Below are positions 8,573 to 16,109 of a stretch of 22,001 bases of DNA, piece after piece. The position numbers and the translations under genes are program-made. The notes under the pieces were generated by a model that was not told where the DNA came from, made no database searches, and saw only the letters and a list, made by a program, of their open reading frames with translations. How positions within the stretch are numbered: the first letter of the stretch is position 1; each line of letters opens with the position of its first letter. The stretch is from Pseudomonadota bacterium (GTDB taxonomy: Bacteria; Pseudomonadota; Gammaproteobacteria; Halothiobacillales; Halothiobacillaceae): the NCBI GenBank assembly GCA_021795795.1, contig JAJYPA010000081.1, positions 1 to 22,001 of the forward strand. Reading direction: 5' to 3'.

Positions 8573-10243
8573 TTAACGCTTGCGCTCATAAATAGACCCT
8601 TTACGATCACCAATCTGAATAATTTCGCCACGCTTCTTCAGACGCAAAAGCAGTTTGTACGCCTGATCTTGAGTAACATGACACAGCTCCATGACATCCG
8701 CACGTTTTATGCTGCCGTGCTTGTTGATGTAGTTGAGTACCATCTGTTCTTGCTGGATAGGCGCGAACCCTGCCTGACGGATATACTCCGACTTCTTTCC
8801 CGCCTTTTGGTACATCGTCGCGCTGAGGGTGTAAGTCCGGCCCCTGCCGGTGCCGTGAGGTTCGAGAAATCCGGTTTCCACCAGTTTTTCCAAAGTCGCC
8901 CGAACATTGGCCTCCGGCTTTTGGACGGATGGAGTCAGGTCAGCGGTGGTCAAGCGGCGTTCTTCGCGCAAGCGTGACAGGATGATCAGGGAATCAATGG
9001 GCATGTTCCCCAGATTATCTTCCTGCTCGACTACCATCTTGAGGAAATCGAGATCGGCGGCGGCATTGGCCATCTGCACGGAAACCGTGAATTCATTGGA
9101 CATGGAATAATCAGGTATCGGCCGACCGTATCGCAGCATACCTTCATAAATGCGGTCGATCCCGCGCCCAGTGCGCTCGGCCAAACCGATCCGCTTGATC
9201 ACGTCAGCAAGCAGCGGATTACGGGAGCGAGGATCGGCGACGAGCAGATTGTCCAGGGTGACGCCTTCGACGAATCCGCCGGGATTGCTGATAAAAAGGC
9301 CATCGTCTGCAATCTTGACGTGCACGGCGCCCAGACGGCTGAAATCACGGTGGACTAGGGCGTTGACGAATGCTTCGCGGAATGCGCGGCGATCATAGTT
9401 GGGAACCGGCACACGGAAGAGGCCGACCTGTATTTCCTCTTCCTCGACCCGAGCCTTGAAAAGCAGTTCTACTTCTTCAAAGGTTTCCAGCAGGGGCTTA
9501 CGATAGAACTCATTCACCTTGACGTCTGTGCCGTGCAGTACCTGGAAGGCTACCTCGTAGGCGGGAAGGTATTGCCGCAACAGATCGGCAGTTCCCAACA
9601 ACAGCAAACCGGTCATGGTTGGCCGCCTGTGGCCGTTCGCCTCGCGACAAAGCCCCAGGGCACCATCCAGTTCGTCATCCGCGAGCGCCAGCAAGGATTG
9701 TTCTCCACCATATTTTTTGATGGCATTACGGATGCGCAGACGTTGCAGCGGATCGAGTTGACTTACTAAAACGTCCTCCAGCACCATGGCCGAGGGATCG
9801 ACAAGTCCCATTGACGACTGGCGCTGGATGAACTCATGAGGATAAAAAGGTACCGCTTCAGGTGTGCCATCCAGTTTGAGCCGCCTTCGAACCAGCAGAC
9901 CATCGGAAGTTGAAACCAGTTGCCGTGATTTAGGCACGGAGATATGGACTATAGATTTGCCCTGCAACTCGCACCGCTCTACTCGGACAGATATGGCCGG
10001 GTTCGTCTTATTGGCGATCAGTGAAGATATGCCCGACACATTGAGATGATTCGCATGCAAGCCGGTAGCCTCACCGTCATCCTCCACCCCAAGTAACAGG
10101 TCGCCGCCATTGGTATTGGCCAAAGATACCACGGCCGCCACAAGTTCCCGGTCCGGCAGGCATTTTATATCACTCTTGAATTCCAGAGACACACTTTCAC
10201 CCTGCTGGATCAGCTTTTCAATTTCGTGCTCATTCGCGTCCAT
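8573..10243 (-). CDS. AlbA/Schlafen-type putative DNA-binding protein with GHKL ATPase-like domain
   Basis: A 556-residue protein. Residues about 16-140 form an AlbA_2 (Schlafen N-terminal-like) domain, with GESVSLEFKSDI and LANTNGGDLLLGVEDDG as signatures. Around 285-390 lies an ATPase domain of the HATPase_c_4 type (FREAFVNALVHRDFS, then DDGLFISNPGGF and GLAERTGRGIDRIYEGML). The C-terminus (about 415-556) looks like two winged-helix segments, ending in a very basic tail. Such proteins are generally annotated as putative transcriptional regulators and are frequent in defence islands. It starts 9 bases after the brxC stop with the AGGA of the stop region as ribosome binding site, so it is coupled to brxC. 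Its first codons lie inside a 29-bp repeat whose inverted partner follows the gene, suggesting later insertion into the BREX operon. Its role (regulator versus extra defence factor) cannot be decided from sequence. Confidence 0.88.
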   Translation of the reverse strand: MDANEHEIEKLIQQGESVSLEFKSDIKCLPDRELVAAVVSLANTNGGDLLLGVEDDGEATGLHANHLNVSGISSLIANKTNPAISVRVERCELQGKSIVHISVPKSRQLVSTSDGLLVRRRLKLDGTPEAVPFYPHEFIQRQSSMGLVDPSAMVLEDVLVSQLDPLQRLRIRNAIKKYGGEQSLLALADDELDGALGLCREANGHRRPTMTGLLLLGTADLLRQYLPAYEVAFQVLHGTDVKVNEFYRKPLLETFEEVELLFKARVEEEEIQVGLFRVPVPNYDRRAFREAFVNALVHRDFSRLGAVHVKIADDGLFISNPGGFVEGVTLDNLLVADPRSRNPLLADVIKRIGLAERTGRGIDRIYEGMLRYGRPIPDYSMSNEFTVSVQMANAAADLDFLKMVVEQEDNLGNMPIDSLIILSRLREERRLTTADLTPSVQKPEANVRATLEKLVETGFLEPHGTGRGRTYTLSATMYQKAGKKSEYIRQAGFAPIQQEQMVLNYINKHGSIKRADVMELCHVTQDQAYKLLLRLKKRGEIIQIGDRKGSIYERKR

Positions 10244-10251
10244 TCGTGGTT
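10223..10251 (-). repeat. Right copy of the imperfect 29-bp inverted repeat, containing the AlbA-type start codon
   Basis: On the minus strand this reads AACCACGAATGGACGCG and onward, inverted relative to the copy at 8433-8461 (24 of 29 identical). It begins immediately after the TAG stop of brxC and contains the ATG and first six codons of the downstream gene, so the repeat contributes the N-terminus of that protein. Together with the left copy it delimits a segment of about 1.8 kb. Confidence 0.75.
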
Positions 10252-10252
10252 C

Positions 10253-13200
10253 CTAAATTTGAATCCTTTTCCCTTTGCGAATTTCATCCAGCAATGCCTC
10301 GCGCATGGATTCCAGGTAGCGTTCCACGTCGGTCTCGTCGGCCAGCCAGGCTTTTTCGAAAGAGACCTTCACCGAGCGGCTGGGCACATACTCGATGCGC
10401 GGCTCCGGCTTGGTGGGTGGCATGGGGCTCAGTCCTTCCTCCGGCGAGGTGGTTTCGCCGGGTTCCGGAGCAGGCTCAGATGTTGGAGCCGGTTGCGCCC
10501 AGGATGTCATCTGCGAAAGCAGTCGCTGGTAGTCGTTTTCCTCAAACCGACGTAGGTTTTCGCGGACCACCGCAATCAGCTTCTGTCGCTCCAGGTCTGC
10601 GTTGAATTCGTTGAACGGACGGGTGATCTGCTCTTGCTGCCCGTCGTTCAGTGCGACGAATTCGGCCATGCCGCAGAGTCGGCCTTTAAGAGCGGCGACT
10701 GTCTCCTTGGCCGTAGTGATCTCGGCCTCGATCTGGGCCGTGATCTTCTCCTGCAGGGTTTCGACTTGCGTCTTGACCTGCTGCATTCGGTTACCCTTGA
10801 AGCATTCTGGATCGGCCAATATCGCCCTCAAGACGCCTGAAGAAACATCTTCAGGATCGCCCTCTCTCACTTCCAGTTTTCCACTTCCCACATCTTCTTC
10901 GATGTAGGCGAAGTTGGAGTCCTGGCTTTGAACGAACTGGCGGGCGTTATCGAAAATGCCTTTCTGCGGCCCGCTCATGAATTTGCGGACAGGATCGATG
11001 ACGCTTTCCTTCATGTCGAGCAACGCGTCTTCCTGGCGGGTGAGTTCGGTCAGATACCAGGCATAGGGCTTGCCGGTTAGCTCCTTGAGCTTCTCAAGTA
11101 CCGGTGTCAGTGCATTCTGGAACGGATATTGGGATGCCTGGGCCGCTAGCAGGGTGAGCTGATGCGTCAGATCTTGGAGCGCAGTGTCAGTCTCCTTGCC
11201 AAGCGCCTTCGCTTCGCCGGCAGCAGGCGGAGCATCGAAGAAATCCTCAAAGAACACCTTGAGAACGCGAACCTGCGATGCGGTAAATTCGACCTGGGGC
11301 TCCAGCACCACATTGCCATGACCATGCGTGTTGCGCAGCGCCCGTTCCAGTTCGTCTTCTTCCAGCAGGTTCCCGTCAGCGCGGACTTCGACCTTGCCGC
11401 GAGCGCAGAGGCTGGCCAGGGTGCAAAGAATAGCGGCGTAGTACCAACCGTAGGGTTTGCGCTCGAATTTTTCCAACAGGTTTTTCAGCGTAGTACGCAC
11501 GCCACCCCGGTTATTGCTCTGAATGAACGCCAACAGCTCCTGCTCAGACTCGGCCAGGGAGGTGGTATCATTACCCAAGAGTGTTGCACCCTTATTACGC
11601 AGAACCGTCCTGATCATTTCTTCCGTATAGGGGACGCCGCGCAGCATGCGAAGGTTTGGATAGGCACGGGTGATGAGATCCTGGAATCCGCGCAGCACCC
11701 GGGTCTGGGCATCCTCGGAACCTATTTCTATGTCGGCTCCTGCCACGAACAATTTGGCCTTGCCAATCAGGCTTTGAACGCGCTGCTGTAGCTCAGCAGA
11801 CCGTTCCTGGTTCTGGAAGCTCTTGTCATTCAGAATGCGTTTAACTGACTCCTGTTGCGTGATCGAGATATTCTGGCGGATGTATTTCTCCGTCCGCTTG
11901 TACATGAGGATATCGCGAACGAGGCGTTCATCCGCAGGCATCAGAACCAGTAGTTCGTCCCGGCCCATGCTCTGCATCTGCAGGATGGACTCGCTTTCGG
12001 CGTTTTCATGGAACGGACTGATGACATGGATAGCCAGCTCGTACTCCCGCCCGTGCAGCCGATCATCAAGCTTTCTGGAGAATGGGTAGTCCTGGCCATT
12101 CTCGTCGAAGCGAATCTTCCGCTGCTTGATGACGTAGTCGAAAATGATCTTCTCAAGCTCGGCGGCAACTTCGGATGACTCCACCTCGGTGTTCTTGATT
12201 TCCTGCTCGACGTCTTTTTCCTCGTCGGTCAGGTATTCGTAGAGTGCGCCATTGCGCTGCACGTAAGTCTGTTGTTCCAAAAGATTGAGGGCTTCTTCGA
12301 CCCGTTTCCGTAACACGGGCAGATCCTGATTGAAGCCGTCCAGCATCAGGACGCACAGGTTGCGAAGCGTCGGCTTGAACTCCTTGACGTATTTGACCAA
12401 AAAGAGCGTCTTCAACAGCCGAATGGCGAAAGGACCATCCAGATGGTTTTCTGCCTGGATGATGGCTCGCTGGATGTTGGATTTCAGCGCGGTGCGAATG
12501 CCTTCAAACATCAGGTCGAAGGTCGCAAGCCGCCCGATTTCATAACCCCCGATCTGGATCGCCACCTGCTGGAACACGCCCAGCATGGAGCGTTCGCCCA
12601 CCGAACTGTGCTTGCCCTCAAAGGCGCTATGCAGCGATAGATTCTGAATGGCCGACTGAAACAGCGCAAACTGGTACGGAATAAACGGATAGCTGTGAAT
12701 GAAGTGGTCCCGGTCCTGATAGTTCCGGTAGGTCTGCGAGCCGTCGGCAAAGTCAAACAGAGTCTTAAAATTGTTGGACTGCGCGTGATAAATGTCCGAC
12801 AGAAGACGCACGCCTTCTTCGTTCTTCATAAGCAGACGTTTCTGGATAACCTCCGCCACGTCGGCACTGCTCAGCTTCATGCGATTGGCAAACCGCGCCT
12901 GAATTTTCGAGAAGTCGTTACTTTGCTGTTTGCTCATCTCGCCGACGACCGTCCCCATGTCCTCCTGGGCGGTCACGATGATCCATGCGCGGCCTCGGCA
13001 TTTGGTGGCCAAGCTCTCGGCGATGGTCTGGAGGTTGGTCATCAGCTTGACATTTTCGGCGATGTACTGACCGACCTCGTCGATAAAAAAGTTCAGGCGG
13101 AATGCTTTATTTCCCTCTTGGCTCGATTGCCGCTCAATATACGCTTGCACCTGCTCAGCAAAATCTTCAATGGAGACACGGTATTCACTGCGGTATTTAT

Positions 13201-13867
13201 CGAGTATCCCCGAGGCCTGCGTCTCGTCACCACCAGCTACCTGAGCATAGGCTTTGGCAATGTTTTTGGTCTCTAGCAAAGACTGCTCGCGGCCCTTTTG
13301 CCATGTTCTGCCCGCTGTCGTTTCGTAGGCCGATTGGAACTGTTCGTAGAGGCCACGACTGTCGAGGTCGCGCTCAAACCGGGCGATGTGCCCCTGTTTG
13401 CCGTAGTAACCACACATCTCGTCAAAGACCTTGACGAAGACAGCGAGGAGCGCATCCATTTGGGTCTTGCTGATGACATCCGCTTTCTGGTCGATGTTGA
13501 ATAGAATGCTTTTAGAAGGGATGGCGACGGCTCGCTTGAGATCACCGCGCAGGATTTCGTTATCGCCGCACTTGGGCAGGAACAGATCAAGAGCCGAGGC
13601 TCCTTCGATCAGCCGGTTCTCAAGCAAGAGCGCCAGCATCTTCAACAGGTGGGATTTGCCGGACCCGAAGAAGCCGGAAACCCAAACGCCGTTGGCACCT
13701 TCATAGTTGTTGTAGGCATCCAGAAAGGACTCAAGCCGCTTCTCGACTTCGTTGGTCAGTACGTACTCTTCAATCTCTCGGGACAGACTGGCTTCATCGT
13801 CAGCTTTGATGACCCCTTCAATCGGGCGATCAACTGGCTTGTTGAAAATGGTCTTAAGAGTCATCAT
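10253..13867 (-). CDS. brxC: BREX P-loop protein BrxC
   Basis: A 1204-residue protein, the usual size for BrxC (PglY-related). The N-terminal ATPase core has Walker A GFFGSGKS at residues 65-72 and Walker B LNFFIDEVG with Asp263/Glu264. The C-terminal part is rich in charged helices (about 985-1130) and ends with a Pro/Glu-rich linker and a basic tail. BrxC is an essential core BREX NTPase. Two adjacent ATG codons (13867 and 13864) follow a GAGGGAAGG ribosome binding site; either could be used. The gene begins 26 bases after the brxB stop. At its 3' end the TAG stop forms part of the ribosome binding site of the AlbA-type gene. The frame is intact. Confidence 0.96.
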   Translation of the reverse strand: MMTLKTIFNKPVDRPIEGVIKADDEASLSREIEEYVLTNEVEKRLESFLDAYNNYEGANGVWVSGFFGSGKSHLLKMLALLLENRLIEGASALDLFLPKCGDNEILRGDLKRAVAIPSKSILFNIDQKADVISKTQMDALLAVFVKVFDEMCGYYGKQGHIARFERDLDSRGLYEQFQSAYETTAGRTWQKGREQSLLETKNIAKAYAQVAGGDETQASGILDKYRSEYRVSIEDFAEQVQAYIERQSSQEGNKAFRLNFFIDEVGQYIAENVKLMTNLQTIAESLATKCRGRAWIIVTAQEDMGTVVGEMSKQQSNDFSKIQARFANRMKLSSADVAEVIQKRLLMKNEEGVRLLSDIYHAQSNNFKTLFDFADGSQTYRNYQDRDHFIHSYPFIPYQFALFQSAIQNLSLHSAFEGKHSSVGERSMLGVFQQVAIQIGGYEIGRLATFDLMFEGIRTALKSNIQRAIIQAENHLDGPFAIRLLKTLFLVKYVKEFKPTLRNLCVLMLDGFNQDLPVLRKRVEEALNLLEQQTYVQRNGALYEYLTDEEKDVEQEIKNTEVESSEVAAELEKIIFDYVIKQRKIRFDENGQDYPFSRKLDDRLHGREYELAIHVISPFHENAESESILQMQSMGRDELLVLMPADERLVRDILMYKRTEKYIRQNISITQQESVKRILNDKSFQNQERSAELQQRVQSLIGKAKLFVAGADIEIGSEDAQTRVLRGFQDLITRAYPNLRMLRGVPYTEEMIRTVLRNKGATLLGNDTTSLAESEQELLAFIQSNNRGGVRTTLKNLLEKFERKPYGWYYAAILCTLASLCARGKVEVRADGNLLEEDELERALRNTHGHGNVVLEPQVEFTASQVRVLKVFFEDFFDAPPAAGEAKALGKETDTALQDLTHQLTLLAAQASQYPFQNALTPVLEKLKELTGKPYAWYLTELTRQEDALLDMKESVIDPVRKFMSGPQKGIFDNARQFVQSQDSNFAYIEEDVGSGKLEVREGDPEDVSSGVLRAILADPECFKGNRMQQVKTQVETLQEKITAQIEAEITTAKETVAALKGRLCGMAEFVALNDGQQEQITRPFNEFNADLERQKLIAVVRENLRRFEENDYQRLLSQMTSWAQPAPTSEPAPEPGETTSPEEGLSPMPPTKPEPRIEYVPSRSVKVSFEKAWLADETDVERYLESMREALLDEIRKGKRIQI

Positions 13868-13893
13868 CCTTCCCTCGGCTCTTCTGATTAAAT

Positions 13894-14505
13894 TCAGACT
13901 TCACAGTGAAAAATATTGAATGCTCGATAATATTTATCGTCATGCATTCTCTCAAAGAGATCCAGCGATGCTCCAGTCTGCAGGGAGTGGGTGTAGTTTC
14001 CCGGGAAAAATAGGACAGTCGGCTTATCTTTCGCTGTGCTCTGCAAATTGTTCAACACGTTGTGTGAGCGGATGTAGGGGAACACCTCACCAACGCCGGA
14101 CAGAAAGAGAACCTCGAATTCCGTAATGGCCAGCTTGGCCGCAATGGCCGGAACAAGATGCGCTTCGGGGTCCAGCACGCCCTGCAACAACTCCTTGAGC
14201 TGCTCTTTGGAGACAGTAGCCTCCATTTCGATAATCTGGTTCCATATGCCACGCTCTTTGAGAATTTCTATCGAAAGATCATACAGATTGATCTCCAGAA
14301 TCCGGACACCGGCCTGCTCAAGACGATTGACCAGCTTCAGCTTTTGCCGCTCGACTTCAACAGAATCTTCCGGCTTGAATGGGCAGATGAAAAAGGGGAT
14401 CTCATTACCAAGACCTTGCTTCTTGAGAAAGCGTTGGCCTGAGATCACAGCAAAAAGATGCTGAAATCTTTCCGGTATTGGCCTTCTGGCCATATCTGCT
14501 GACAC
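13894..14505 (-). CDS. brxB: BREX protein BrxB (DUF1788)
   Basis: A 203-residue protein matching BrxB/DUF1788 in length and in conserved stretches such as GNEIPFFICPFKPED, near the N-terminus, and FEVLFLSGVGEVFPYIRSH and VLFFPGNY toward the C-terminus. BrxB is one of the six core type 1 genes, essential for defence in tested systems, with no known enzymatic motif. The start codon is GTG at 14505, overlapping the brxA TAG stop by one base (TAGTG), with AAGGGA about 8 bases upstream; an in-frame ATG four codons later is less well placed. This overlap implies translational coupling to brxA. Confidence 0.95.
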   Translation of the reverse strand: MSADMARRPIPERFQHLFAVISGQRFLKKQGLGNEIPFFICPFKPEDSVEVERQKLKLVNRLEQAGVRILEINLYDLSIEILKERGIWNQIIEMEATVSKEQLKELLQGVLDPEAHLVPAIAAKLAITEFEVLFLSGVGEVFPYIRSHNVLNNLQSTAKDKPTVLFFPGNYTHSLQTGASLDLFERMHDDKYYRAFNIFHCEV

Positions 14506-15116
14506 TACGCCATCCCTTTTAGTTCTGATTCAAATACAGGGAAGTGCAAAATCTCCCTGCGGTTGCCTTGATGGATCAGCTCCAATAGTTTTGGGCTGAG
14601 CATGGCAGCGTGGATCGTGTTGTTGGCCGTCAAGAAATCGGCCTCGCGAAGCATCTTAAATAAGACCTGCCGTAATTTGCTTCGGGTTGCTGGGGTGATC
14701 TTATCCAGCTCCAAATGCCATTCAGCTTTACGGTTGAAGAAAGCATCAAAATCATCAAAGTTCAGATCACCTTTCATTGAGATATAACGCTCATGAAGCA
14801 CTTCGATGGCAAAGTCAGCGATAAATCTGTACTGGCGGCAAACAGCAAGCCAGAGAAGATAGACCTGCTCTTGACGACTGCCATCTACCAAGAATTTAAG
14901 TTCAACCGGACTCAGGGTCCTGAGCCGAGAGATAACCTCGCGGCAGATTCGCTTGAGTGTACTTACCGTTCTGGTCTGCAGTACATTATTTGCAATAACA
15001 CTTGTACGAACTGCGTTCCAGTCACCGAGATCAAAATACAGCTTTACCAGCTCCAGCGACTCACGGTGAAATAGACTGCCCGTTGTAAATGACAGGCTGT
15101 ATCTATCACTACCCAT
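14505..15116 (-). CDS. brxA: BREX protein BrxA (DUF1819)
   Basis: A 203-residue protein of the BrxA/DUF1819 family, recognisable from the SYSLSFTTGSLF-like opening (here DRYSLSFTTGSLFHRES), the WNAVRTSVIANNVLQTRT stretch and the helical C-terminus. Structural work on the family describes a small helical DNA-binding protein resembling NusB-like or winged-helix folds; that is family knowledge. It is conventionally the first core gene of a type 1 BREX operon, as here. Its ATG is 6 bases after the stop of the small HTH gene, whose last codons provide an AAGGA, and its own stop overlaps the brxB GTG by one base. Confidence 0.95.
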   Translation of the reverse strand: MGSDRYSLSFTTGSLFHRESLELVKLYFDLGDWNAVRTSVIANNVLQTRTVSTLKRICREVISRLRTLSPVELKFLVDGSRQEQVYLLWLAVCRQYRFIADFAIEVLHERYISMKGDLNFDDFDAFFNRKAEWHLELDKITPATRSKLRQVLFKMLREADFLTANNTIHAAMLSPKLLELIHQGNRREILHFPVFESELKGMA

Positions 15117-15122
15117 TTTTCG

Positions 15123-15326
15123 TCAGGATTCCTTTTTGTAATGTTCAGCAGCGCCACCGGCCTTCACCCATTCGTCCACGTCAACCTTTTTGAACTTCCA
15201 AAGTCGGCCCATGCGATGCGCGGGCATTTCATGCCTATCAATCCACTTGTACACGGTGTCATTGCTGACCCCCAGGTACTTGCAGATCTCACTTATTGAT
15301 AACCAGCGGTCTTCCATCTCGGTCAT
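15123..15326 (-). CDS. Small excisionase/MerR-type helix-turn-helix protein heading the BREX operon
   Basis: A 67-residue protein that is essentially one HTH_17 (excisionase-type) domain: LSISEICKYLGVSNDTVYKW is the helix-turn-helix, followed by the wing HRMGRLWKFKKVDVDEWV. The ATG at 15326 has AAGGAG eight bases upstream. It is the first gene after the operon promoter and sits 6 bases before brxA, so it is made together with BREX and is a good candidate autoregulator or DNA-binding partner. Many type 1 BREX loci instead use a larger WYL-domain regulator (BrxR); none is seen here. Regulation of its own promoter is inference; no operator was defined. Confidence 0.88.
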   Translation of the reverse strand: MTEMEDRWLSISEICKYLGVSNDTVYKWIDRHEMPAHRMGRLWKFKKVDVDEWVKAGGAAEHYKKES

Positions 15327-15390
15327 TTCTTAAGCTCCTTGTGGGGGCGGCCAGAATGAAGTTGCGGAGCATTTCCATTTAAACGGTTCC

Positions 15391-15418
15391 AGTATACGAA
15401 TAGACCGAATTTTGTCAA
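15391..15418 (-). promoter_or_regulatory. Sigma70-type promoter for the BREX operon
   Basis: On the minus strand a consensus TTGACA (15418-15413) is followed after 16 bases by TATACT (15396-15391), five of six matches to TATAAT. Transcription would start near 15384, leaving a leader of roughly 58 bases before the HTH start codon at 15326. The spacing is one base short of optimal. It is the best promoter seen in the window and lies between the BREX genes and the IS5-family remnant. Confidence 0.72.
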
Positions 15419-15478
15419 AGGAAGGCTACCGATTAAAGCCGATTACTTCGTAATAAGGTCTACGGAAGACGCATAATT

Positions 15479-16033
15479 GGCGCCTGCATCGATTTCACGG
15501 CACTGGCAGCGCAGGTAGATGGTGCGGCTCCTCGACCGGTGAGTTCCCAGGGTGGTCGCCCGCCTTACCCCACCGAAGTCATGGTGCGGATCCTGGTCTT
15601 GAAACGCCTGTACAATCTTTCGGATGAACAGATGGAATACCAGCTTCTGGATCGCCACAGCTATCAACGTTTCTGCGGCCTGCTGGATGCCGCGCACCTG
15701 CCCGATCGCAAGACGATCTGGCATTTTGAGAACCGGCATCGAGGTAGCCGGTGCCGAAGCCCTGTTTGCAGTGGTAGAGCAGCAAATTCTCCAGCACGGT
15801 TATCTGGCGCGAGGAGGTCAGATCATTGATGCCAACCTGGTCCCTGCACCCAAGCAGCATTTTATCCGGGAAGACAACGCACAGCTCAAAGAAAAGGCCG
15901 TACCCGCGACTGGAGCCCCACCAAACGTCGCTAGAAAGATCTGGAGCGACCTGGACGAAGAAGCATGGGAAAAGCAGCCATGGCTACAAGCTCTCTGTCA
16001 GAGTGGAACGCAAACACTGCCAGAGCAACAGGA
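15479..16033 (+). pseudogene. Degenerate IS5-family transposase remnant
   Basis: Fragments of one transposase are spread over three frames on the plus strand. About 15479-15735 encodes a DUF772-type N-terminus (IDFTALAAQVDG, GRPPYPTEVMVRILVLKRLY, LPDRKTIWHFENR). After a frameshift, about 15735-15905 gives EVAGAEALFAVVEQQILQHG and GGQIIDANLVPAPKQHF. Further shifts give WSPTKRR and then TWTKKHGKSSHGYKLSV, ending near 16033. The C-terminal half, with the last catalytic acidic residue, is missing, and no terminal repeats were recognised. It is therefore inactive debris. The fragment separates the BREX promoter from the primase module and reads toward the primase gene's 3' end. Confidence 0.82.
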
Positions 16034-16109
16034 GATAATCGCCCGGCAATCCAGCTTTAGGCTTCTCTTGGGCTGGGTGTTGGGGGTATTGGTAACAGTT
16101 CGTAGAGTC

